A program made the position numbers and the translations under genes. Below the pieces are notes generated by a model. That model was not told the DNA's origin, searched no databases, and was given only the letters and a program-made list of their open reading frames with translations. Positions 8,994-15,292 of a DNA stretch of 26,658 nucleotides are shown one piece after another. The DNA comes from Lentisphaeria bacterium (GTDB lineage: Bacteria; Verrucomicrobiota; Lentisphaeria; Victivallales; UBA1829): contig DPDG01000036.1 in assembly GCA_003526375.1 (NCBI GenBank), positions 1-26,658 of the forward strand. Reading direction: 5' to 3'. The stretch's first letter is position 1, and each line of letters opens with the position of its first letter.

Positions 8994-9015
8994 TTACTTG
9001 TAAGTTTACTGGTAA
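8994..9015. promoter_or_regulatory. Tandem operator pair of the GntR regulator
   Basis: TTACTTGTAA (8994-9003) and TTACTGGTAA (9006-9015) are two TTAC-N2-GTAA dyads with centres 12 bp apart. They cover the predicted transcription start (about 9008) and touch the -10 box. This fits repression by a dimeric winged-helix regulator, most simply the adjacent one. Confidence 0.6.
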
Positions 9016-9042
9016 TTATAATCAAAAAAAGAAAAATGTCAA
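9015..9042 (-). promoter_or_regulatory. Consensus promoter of the GntR/pseudopilin/enzyme operon
   Basis: On the minus strand a perfect TTGACA (9037-9042) is separated by 16 bp from a perfect TATAAT (9015-9020). A promoter this strong would need repression, which the overlapping dyads could supply. Confidence 0.8.
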
Positions 9043-9093
9043 TACCCCGACAACGTTTTTTCTGAAAAAAATGAATTTTTTCTCAATCGGCTA

Positions 9094-9136
9094 TTGCGAA
9101 ACGGAAAAAGATGATTATAATATATGTTAACGTTGA
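9094..9136 (+). promoter_or_regulatory. lacI-family gene promoter with operator-like dyad
   Basis: TTGCGA (9094-9099), a 16-bp spacer and a perfect TATAAT (9116-9121) form a good promoter. The expected start point falls in TTAACGTTGA (9127-9136), a nearly symmetric dyad centred on CG at 9131-9132. That is the usual form of a LacI-family operator, so the LacI-type gene downstream is probably autoregulated. Confidence 0.55.
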
Positions 9137-9159
9137 GATAATAAAAACGAAAGGGAAAC

Positions 9160-10146
9160 ATGGCGACACTCAAAGATATAGCGCAGGCAACCGGTCTTTC
9201 CATGAATACGGTCAGCCGTGCCATCCGCGGAAGCGGCTATGTCTCCCTGAAAACAGCGGAACTGGTCAGGAAAACCGTGAAAGAGCTGGATTATCATCCG
9301 AACCGCGCGGCGCAGGATCTCCGGAGGCGCAAGTCGCGGCAGATCACAGTCGTTGCGGAATCCTATGATTATCTCCACATCGAAAAACTCGCGGCAATCA
9401 AAGAATATGCGGCAAACTGCGGTTACACGATGGGAGTCCATTTCACCAGCGAAGACTATCCGCAGAGCACATTTTCCGCGCTCCTGCCCGATATTCTGGA
9501 ACAGAATCCCGCAGGGCTCATCATCATTGCTTCATCAGGTTTCATCATCGGCAAGGTGCGTGAACTCCGTAAAAAAATGCCCTGCGTCATGATCACATTC
9601 GATGGCGTGCCGGATATCGACTGCGTTTACATCGACCGTTTCGGCGGGGTCTACGACTCCATCCGCTACCTTTACGGAAAGGGACGGCGCAGGATCGTCT
9701 TCTGCGAGACATTCCGTTCCAGAAACCGGAAACTCGGATATCAGAAAGCGGTCAGGGAGCTGGGACTTCCGGAACTCATTATTTCAGGAAACCTGAAGTC
9801 TCTGCCGGAAATACGGAAAGACGGGGTCAGAATCGCAAAGGAAATGGCGGCGTGGAAAAACCCGCCGGACGCGGTTCAGACCTCCGACTATATGGCATCG
9901 GGACTTCTTGCGGGATTTGCAGAAGCGGGAATCGCGGTCCCGCAGGACATCGCGGTTCTCGGATTCGACGACCGGGAACTCGCCGGAATGCTCAATCCGC
10001 CGCTTACGACACTGGCACAGCCCAGCGCGGAGGTCGGCAGAATCAGCGCACAGATGTTATTTGAACGGATCAGCGGGACACAGAAAAATACATCGCCGGA
10101 AAACATTCGTGTCCCGATGCATCTCGTCATCAGAAACTCGGCATGA
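9160..10146 (+). CDS. LacI-family transcriptional regulator
   Basis: The 328-residue protein has the LacI headpiece at the very N-terminus (TLKDIAQATGLSMNTVSRAI, residues 3-22), the hinge region with HPNRAAQDLRRRKS, and a periplasmic-binding-protein-like effector domain ending in the family pattern DIAVLGFDDRELAGMLNPPLTTLAQP. The ribosome site AAAGGG precedes the ATG. It is 36 bp upstream of the Gfo/Idh/MocA gene on the same strand and probably regulates the three-gene operon. The inducer is unknown; a sugar or amino sugar fits the neighbours. Confidence 0.93.
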   Translation: MATLKDIAQATGLSMNTVSRAIRGSGYVSLKTAELVRKTVKELDYHPNRAAQDLRRRKSRQITVVAESYDYLHIEKLAAIKEYAANCGYTMGVHFTSEDYPQSTFSALLPDILEQNPAGLIIIASSGFIIGKVRELRKKMPCVMITFDGVPDIDCVYIDRFGGVYDSIRYLYGKGRRRIVFCETFRSRNRKLGYQKAVRELGLPELIISGNLKSLPEIRKDGVRIAKEMAAWKNPPDAVQTSDYMASGLLAGFAEAGIAVPQDIAVLGFDDRELAGMLNPPLTTLAQPSAEVGRISAQMLFERISGTQKNTSPENIRVPMHLVIRNSA

Positions 10147-10182
10147 AATCTTTTACCATTTTCACAATATAAAGGACAAATC

Positions 10183-11385
10183 ATGGAAAAGAAATTGAAC
10201 TTCGGCATCGTTGGAACAGGGCTTCGGGGAATCGGCTGTTTCGGGCACCACCTGAAAGAGCGTTCCGATTGCGTCATCAGGGCGGTCTGCGATCTCAATG
10301 AGGTACGGGCAAAACTCATGGCGGAAAAACTCGGATCGCCCAAAGTCTATACCGATCTTGATGAAATGCTCAACAAGGAAAAACTGGATGCGGTCATCAT
10401 CACCACCCCGGATGCGTTCCACGAAGAGTGCGCGGTCAGAGCGCTGAAGCACAAGGTCAATGTCCTGATCGACAAACCGCTTGCCACCAGCGTCAAAGGC
10501 TGCCAAAACATTATCAAAGAAGCGAAGAAAAGCAAAAAGGTCGCCATGATCGGCTTCAATCTGCGCCACGCGCCGCTTCTGCTGAAACTCAAAAGCATTA
10601 TTGACGAAGGCGTTCTCGGAAAGATTTTCCTTGCCGAAAACCGCGAATTCTACGACGGCGGACGCACCTATATGGCGCGCTGGAACGGAAAGAAATCCTC
10701 CAGCGGCGGACTCTGGATTCACAAGGGCAGCCATGACTTCGACATCTTCAACTGGCTCTTCGGCTTCCCGAAACCCTACAAAGTCACGGCATTTGCCGGA
10801 ATGAACGTATTCACGCCGGAGGGATTCCCTTTCCCGCTGGAAAAAGGCATCAAACCCGGCCCCTGCTGTTCCGAATGCCACTATGCAAAAAACGGAGTCT
10901 GCAAGGACGCGGCGACTTATGACGGTGCAGAGTGGGGCAAGGCGGCACAGAAAGTCGATGGTTATGTCAAAGACTCCTGTATGTATCTCTCCGATTTGAG
11001 CGTGCATGACAACGGTATCGCCATGGTGGAATATGAAAACGGCGTGCGCGCAAGCCATATGGAATGTTTCGTCACCGGCATGTCCGACCGTCTTTACACG
11101 ATCGTCGGCACGCTCGGACAGGCCTCACTGAGTCTCTCCGGACGCACAATCACGGTCATCAAGCGTTGGACGCGCGAAAAAATCACCTATGAAATTCCCG
11201 AAGTCAGCGGCGGGCACGCCGGAGCCGATCCGGGGCTCGTGGAAAGCTTCATCCAGACCATCCGCGGCAAAGAGACCAACACCTCCACATTTGAACAGGG
11301 GATGCTCTCCACCGCCATCGGACAGGCAGCCGAGCTTTCCCGCGCGGAAAACCGTGTCGTCTTCATCAAGGAACTGTTGAAATAA
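10183..11385 (+). CDS. Gfo/Idh/MocA-family oxidoreductase with Cys-rich insert
   Basis: A 400-residue NAD(P)-dependent dehydrogenase-type protein. The N-terminal Rossmann fold has IVGTGLRG (residues 9-16) and an acidic residue at D37. The family lysine motif appears as IDKPLAT (about 96-102, usually EKP). The C-terminal domain carries GSHDFDIFNWLFG around residue 182. An insert at about 225-270 holds five cysteines (228, 229, 232, 240, 266), as in a subgroup of the family that I recall having a C-x2-C...C insert; it may bind a metal. The AAAGGAC ribosome site lies before the ATG. Placed between a LacI-type regulator and a NagB-type deaminase, it probably oxidises or epimerises a sugar or amino-sugar derivative. 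The substrate cannot be read from the sequence. Confidence 0.9.
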   Translation: MEKKLNFGIVGTGLRGIGCFGHHLKERSDCVIRAVCDLNEVRAKLMAEKLGSPKVYTDLDEMLNKEKLDAVIITTPDAFHEECAVRALKHKVNVLIDKPLATSVKGCQNIIKEAKKSKKVAMIGFNLRHAPLLLKLKSIIDEGVLGKIFLAENREFYDGGRTYMARWNGKKSSSGGLWIHKGSHDFDIFNWLFGFPKPYKVTAFAGMNVFTPEGFPFPLEKGIKPGPCCSECHYAKNGVCKDAATYDGAEWGKAAQKVDGYVKDSCMYLSDLSVHDNGIAMVEYENGVRASHMECFVTGMSDRLYTIVGTLGQASLSLSGRTITVIKRWTREKITYEIPEVSGGHAGADPGLVESFIQTIRGKETNTSTFEQGMLSTAIGQAAELSRAENRVVFIKELLK

Positions 11386-11426
11386 GCAGATACGATCCCA
11401 ATACAAACTCACAAGGAGAAAACAAA

Positions 11427-12176
11427 ATGGACGTACAAATTTTCCAGGACAAGAACTCCCTCGGCAAAGCCGCCGCCTCATGCGGCGCTCAGTACATCAG
11501 GGACGCGATCAAGAAGAACGGTCATGCGAACATCATCGTCGCGACCGGCGCCAGCCAGTTTGAAATGCTTTCCGCGCTTACAAAGGAAGCGGACATCGAC
11601 TGGGGCAAGGTCAACATCTTCCACCTCGACGAATACATCGGGCTCCCGGAGGATCATCCCGCAGGGTTCCGCAAATACATCCGTGAGCGTTTCATCGCCC
11701 ACCTGCCGCAGAAACCGGCGTCTTTCCATCCGGTCAACGGCAGCGATCCGGACCCGGAACATGCCTGCGAAGTGCTCGGCAAGGAAATCGCGGCATGCCC
11801 GATCGACGTCGCATTCGTCGGCATCGGCGAAAACGGACACCTTGCATTCAACGATCCGCCGGCGGACTTTGAAACGGAGAAGGCATATCTCGTAATCACG
11901 CTTGATGAAGTCTGCCGCAAGCAGCAGCTCGGAGAAGGCTGGTTCCCGACATTTGACGATGTCCCGAAACAGGCAATTTCCATGGGCATCAAACAGATCA
12001 TGAAAAGCGCCGCGATCATCAATACAGTTCCTGATCAGCGGAAAGCCAAAGCGGTCAAGGGAGCTCTTGAGGGACCGGTCTCCAATCTCTGCCCCTCCTC
12101 CATCCTTCAGACACACAAGGACTGCCACACTTTCCTCGACAAGGATTCGGCATCCCTTCTGACAGGTAAATACTGA
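11427..12176 (+). CDS. Glucosamine-6-phosphate deaminase family (NagB type)
   Basis: The family isomerises and deaminates glucosamine-6-phosphate to fructose-6-phosphate and ammonia. The 249-residue protein has the family blocks: IIVATGASQFEML near 37, HLDEYIGLPEDHP at 66-78 (D68 in the position of E. coli D72), and FVGIGENGHLAFNDPP at 130-145. In that motif N136 replaces E. coli D141, H138 aligns with the catalytic His143, and D143 replaces E148. Asn at the first position occurs in other NagB proteins such as that of B. subtilis, but Asp for Glu at the last is a real difference. It is slightly shorter than E. coli NagB (266). It ends the LacI-type operon and is followed by a strong terminator. 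A related sugar-phosphate deaminase/isomerase role is possible. Confidence 0.85.
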   Translation: MDVQIFQDKNSLGKAAASCGAQYIRDAIKKNGHANIIVATGASQFEMLSALTKEADIDWGKVNIFHLDEYIGLPEDHPAGFRKYIRERFIAHLPQKPASFHPVNGSDPDPEHACEVLGKEIAACPIDVAFVGIGENGHLAFNDPPADFETEKAYLVITLDEVCRKQQLGEGWFPTFDDVPKQAISMGIKQIMKSAAIINTVPDQRKAKAVKGALEGPVSNLCPSSILQTHKDCHTFLDKDSASLLTGKY

Positions 12177-12193
12177 TCGCATTGAAACAGCCG

Positions 12194-12231
12194 AAAACCT
12201 TCCGGAAGAAAAAACTCCGGAAGGTTTTTTT
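12194..12231 (+). terminator. Rho-independent terminator after the nagB-like gene
   Basis: A perfect 10-bp stem, ACCTTCCGGA (12197-12206) with TCCGGAAGGT (12216-12225), has a 9-nt loop and runs into seven T residues (12225-12231). An A-run on the left arm makes it work on the minus strand too, so it may also stop transcripts from rnc, which converges on it. Confidence 0.92.
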
Positions 12232-12349
12232 ATGTCGGAATCATAATAAACTCACAGGTATTCTGCAATATTCCCATAGACGGCGGGAAGAAATCCTGCA
12301 AAACTCATCAGGGACGGCCAGCAACTGCCGGAACTGAAGAACAACCCGG

Positions 12350-13057
12350 TCAGGGGTTATTCTTCCTTTGAGCGGAAAGCACTTCCATGGCGGCTTTGGC
12401 GGCAGCCTGTTCCGCAAGCTTGCGCTTTGCCGCAACGCCCTTTGCAAGAAGCTCGCCATTCACCAGGACCTCAACCTCATAGCAGGGGTTATGCGCCGGG
12501 CCGCTGACACCGAGAATCTTATATTCCGGGGCTTTCCCGAAATGAGCCTGCGCATATTCCTGCAACAACCCTTTCGGATTCAGCGAATGCAGAAGATCGC
12601 TCGGCTCCCGGCAGTTTGTATGCAGTGTCTTCAGAATAAACTCCGTAACAAGGGCAGAGCCCTGATCCAGGTAAATCGCGCCGCAGACAGCTTCAAACGC
12701 ATCCGAGAGAGTCGAATCACGGTCACAGCCGTGGGATTCCGTCTCGCCGCGCCCCAGCATCAGATAACTTCCCAGAGAGATCGAGCGTGCAAACTTTGCC
12801 AGCGTATCCTGATTCACCAGCGCGGAACGGATTTTCGTCAGATCCCCCTCCTGAAGACCGGGATAGCGGTGAAACAGATGCTTCGTCAGGACAATCTGCA
12901 CCACGGCATCGCCGAGAAACTCCAGACGCTGATTGTCATATTTCAAGTTGAACTCCGTCGCATAAGACTTGTGAGTCAAAGCCTCGCGAAGCAGTTTCTG
13001 ATCCGTAAAGTGAATTCCCGTCATACGCTGGAATTTCTGTAAATCGGCAATCAGCAT
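12350..13057 (-). CDS. rnc: Ribonuclease III
   Basis: The enzyme cleaves double-stranded RNA in rRNA processing and mRNA turnover. The 235-residue protein has the catalytic domain with NQRLEFLGDAVV (E46 and D50) and LSDAFEAVCGAIYLD (D119 and E122), all four metal ligands being present. A C-terminal double-stranded RNA-binding domain follows (about 161-228, NPKGLLQEYAQ to KRKLAEQAAAKAAMEVL). Position 43 is Gln where E. coli has Glu38, a common substitution. The ATG at 13057 is preferred over one at 13081: GGAGAAGG precedes it and the gene then overlaps the stop of the upstream lipoate-family gene by 7 bp, implying translational coupling. A perfect 20-bp inverted repeat upstream of that gene is a candidate self-cleavage site. 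Confidence 0.96.
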   Translation of the reverse strand: MLIADLQKFQRMTGIHFTDQKLLREALTHKSYATEFNLKYDNQRLEFLGDAVVQIVLTKHLFHRYPGLQEGDLTKIRSALVNQDTLAKFARSISLGSYLMLGRGETESHGCDRDSTLSDAFEAVCGAIYLDQGSALVTEFILKTLHTNCREPSDLLHSLNPKGLLQEYAQAHFGKAPEYKILGVSGPAHNPCYEVEVLVNGELLAKGVAAKRKLAEQAAAKAAMEVLSAQRKNNP

Positions 13058-13764
13058 GGCGCCACCTTCTCCACATTCCATGCGTCAGTCGCATATTTCC
13101 GCCTTGCAAGCTGTTCCGCATCTTTCAAAAGGAAATCCGGAACGGGAAAAGGTTCATAGATAAAACCGAGCTCCCCGGCAAATGCGCGCCGGATCGCGTC
13201 CACAATCGGGCCGCGCCCGGAATCCGAAGCGTTCAGGCTGACACTGCCCTGATGCAGAATTCCTTTCCGGGTCCGCCGCTGCGCCGCCCCCGCCAGCTTG
13301 ATTCCATCCGAGGCAATCACGTCATTCGGCGACGGCGAAACAAAACACTGAAGCGTGGCGCGGTCATGCTTCTCTCCGAGATCGGGAGCAAGATGCGCCC
13401 CCTTTCCCAGGCACATGATCGCACGCATGATCGGCTCATGGACCGCTTTGTAGCTCTCCATGCGGTCAAGCTCGCAGATCGGATGTCCGGCGGGAATCAC
13501 CAGCGTATAGGTCAGATCGCAGTCATGATAGACCACGCCGCCGCCCGTAGGGCGCCGCACAAGAGTCAGCCCTTTGCGTGTCACCGCGCCGATCGGCTGG
13601 GAATAGCCGAACGAGGCGGAGGGAATGTTCCATTCATAGAAACGGAGAACCACACCGCCGGATTCCGGCGCATGCTCCAGAAGCAACTCATCGACCGCCA
13701 TATTCAGGTAGGGTGAACGGGAACCGTCCATCCATAAAAGACATCTGGAAGAATTTTCAGGCAT
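13051..13764 (-). CDS. Lipoate-protein ligase / octanoyltransferase family (LplA or LipM type)
   Basis: This 237-residue protein attaches lipoyl or octanoyl groups to lipoyl domains such as those of 2-oxoacid dehydrogenases and GcvH. It has the family signature RRPTGGGVVYHDCDLTYTL (70-88), the conserved lysine in DGIKLAGAAQRR (K156), and the following LHQGSVSLN. C140 in LQCFVSPSPNDV stands where LipM octanoyltransferases carry their acyl-accepting cysteine, so LipM is as likely as LplA. The ATG at 13764 has AGAAGG six bases upstream. An in-frame ATG at 13821 exists but falls in the loop of a perfect hairpin with no ribosome site, so I reject it. The gene overlaps rnc by 7 bp. Confidence 0.85.
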   Translation of the reverse strand: MPENSSRCLLWMDGSRSPYLNMAVDELLLEHAPESGGVVLRFYEWNIPSASFGYSQPIGAVTRKGLTLVRRPTGGGVVYHDCDLTYTLVIPAGHPICELDRMESYKAVHEPIMRAIMCLGKGAHLAPDLGEKHDRATLQCFVSPSPNDVIASDGIKLAGAAQRRTRKGILHQGSVSLNASDSGRGPIVDAIRRAFAGELGFIYEPFPVPDFLLKDAEQLARRKYATDAWNVEKVAPC

Positions 13765-13791
13765 ACAGCACCTTCTGAAAACGAATGTTAC

Positions 13792-13845
13792 TGAATCCTG
13801 AATAAGAGAGTCGTTCGCCATGAAAACTCTCTTATTCAGGATTCA
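13792..13845 (-). repeat. Perfect 20-bp inverted repeat (hairpin) before the lipoate-family gene and rnc
   Basis: The arms at 13792-13811 and 13826-13845 are exact reverse complements over 20 bp, with a 14-nt loop. It lies in the 120-bp gap between leuB and the lipoate-family gene. No T-run follows on either strand, so it is not a standard terminator. As RNA it would be a 20-bp uninterrupted duplex, long enough for RNase III, whose gene is the last of the operon downstream. Confidence 0.9.
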
Positions 13846-13884
13846 ACCGCCGCACCGTGACGGCAGTTGAACCGGTCAAAGCCC

Positions 13885-14997
13885 TTAAAGGTTTTTGACA
13901 ACAAGATCGCCGACTTGTTTCGTAGAGTAGCCCATTTTGCCGGCGGACATGCTTTTCAGCTTCTTGCCCGTCACAAATTCGACGCTCTTTTCAATCGCTT
14001 TGGCGGCCTTGGTTTCACCGAGATAATCCAGCATCATCGCGCCGGAAAGAATCGCAGCGAGCGGGTTGATGACGCCAAGTCCGGTATATTTCGGAGCGGA
14101 TCCGCCGATCGGCTCGAACATGCTGATGCCTTCCGGATTCAGGTTGCCGCCTGCGGCAACACCCATTCCGCCGGAGGTCATGGCGGCAAGGTCTGTGATG
14201 ATGTCGCCGAACATGTTGGTCGTGACAATCACATCGAACCACTCGGGATTCTTGACCATCCACATACATGTGGCATCCACATGGCAGTAGTCGATCTTGA
14301 CTTCCGGATATTTCTCCGCCATCTCATGGAAGGCGCGCTCCCAGAGATTGAACACATAGGTCAGCACATTGGTCTTGCCGCAGAGCGTCAGCTTGCTGGT
14401 CTTGCCGGCAGCAATGTCTTCTTTGGAAAGCCCGCGCCACGGATTCTTCCTGGTATGACGTTTTTTCGCAAGCTCAAACGCAAATTTCAGGCAGCGGTCA
14501 ACCTGTGTACGGGTATAGACCATTTCCTGAATCGCGACTTCATCCGCCGTCCCTTTTCTGGCAACGCCGCCCATGCCGGTATATACGTCGCCGGAGTTCT
14601 CGCGCACGACGACATAGTCGATGTCTTCCGGCGTCTTGTTGGCAAGGGGAGTCTCCACGCCCGGATACAGTTTCACGGGGCGCAGATTGATATACTGGTC
14701 AAGATCGAACCGGAGTTTCAGGAGGATTCCTTTCTCAAGAATGCCGGGGGCAATGTCGGGACGTCCGATCGCGCCGAGATAAATCGCGCTGTATTTCTTC
14801 AGAATTTCCGTTGCGTTGTCGGGCATGATGGAGCCCTGTTCCACATAACGTGTTCCACCCCAGTCATAAGTATCGAATTTCATCGCGAAACCGAATTTCC
14901 TGGCTGCGGCCTTGAGAACCTTTACACCTTCATTGATGACTTCCGGGCCTGTTCCGTCGCCGGGAAGACAAGCGATCTTGTAAGTTTTTACTGCCAT
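13885..14997 (-). CDS. leuB: 3-isopropylmalate dehydrogenase family
   Basis: The enzyme oxidatively decarboxylates 3-isopropylmalate in leucine synthesis. The 370-residue protein opens with IACLPGDGTGPEV, has the substrate-arginine segment LRFDLDQYINLRPVKLYPG (about 94-112), VVVRENSGDVYTG, the lysine/tyrosine region DYCHVDATCMWMVKNPEWFDVIV, and the NAD-site block MFEPIGGSAPKYTG. It resembles the LeuB variety common in Actinobacteria more than E. coli LeuB. Tartrate/D-malate or homoisocitrate dehydrogenase cannot be excluded, as the beta-decarboxylating dehydrogenases share these motifs. The ATG has AAGGATGG upstream. It stands alone after the hydrogenase terminator with its own promoter, and probably reads into the lipoate-family gene and rnc, since no terminator or clear promoter separates them. 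Confidence 0.8.
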   Translation of the reverse strand: MAVKTYKIACLPGDGTGPEVINEGVKVLKAAARKFGFAMKFDTYDWGGTRYVEQGSIMPDNATEILKKYSAIYLGAIGRPDIAPGILEKGILLKLRFDLDQYINLRPVKLYPGVETPLANKTPEDIDYVVVRENSGDVYTGMGGVARKGTADEVAIQEMVYTRTQVDRCLKFAFELAKKRHTRKNPWRGLSKEDIAAGKTSKLTLCGKTNVLTYVFNLWERAFHEMAEKYPEVKIDYCHVDATCMWMVKNPEWFDVIVTTNMFGDIITDLAAMTSGGMGVAAGGNLNPEGISMFEPIGGSAPKYTGLGVINPLAAILSGAMMLDYLGETKAAKAIEKSVEFVTGKKLKSMSAGKMGYSTKQVGDLVVKNL

Positions 14998-15032
14998 TTT
15001 TCCATCCTTGGGTTAAAAATTAAAAACTTATT

Positions 15033-15060
15033 AATATAAGTTCTTGAATTCAAGTTTCAA
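15033..15060 (-). promoter_or_regulatory. leuB promoter with palindromic spacer
   Basis: On the minus strand TTGAAA (15055-15060) and TATATT (15033-15038) are separated by 16 bp. The spacer contains a perfect 12-bp palindrome CTTGAATTCAAG (15043-15054), well placed to be a repressor site. The regulator is unknown. Confidence 0.55.
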
Positions 15061-15233
15061 GCATGAATTGTCATATTTCCGGAAAGGAAGCACATCTCCG
15101 GAAGAAGAAAACGCGCCTGGAAGAAAAAAAAAGGCTATTCAGGAGGACACTCCGCATCCCCAAAAACAGCATATGCGGATGTTTCTGCAAAAAAAACGGA
15201 ACGGCTGCTTCAAAATAACCGCCGTTTACGGGC

Positions 15234-15270
15234 AAAAAAATCCTGCACCCCCTGAAAGAAGTGCAGGATT
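15234..15270 (-). terminator. Terminator of the hydCBA operon
   Basis: Reading the minus strand, a 10-bp stem (15261-15270 with 15239-15248, AATCCTGCAC/GTGCAGGATT) has a 12-nt loop and is followed by a run of seven T residues (15234-15240). It starts 23 bp past the hydA stop. Confidence 0.9.
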
Positions 15271-15292
15271 CTTATTGCCAATCAAACCGGAA

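Noticed and set aside
15140..15200. Inverted repeat CCGCAT/ATGCGG between the hyd terminator and the leuB promoter
   Set aside because: Short stem with a large loop and no T-run; the better terminator is at 15234-15270.
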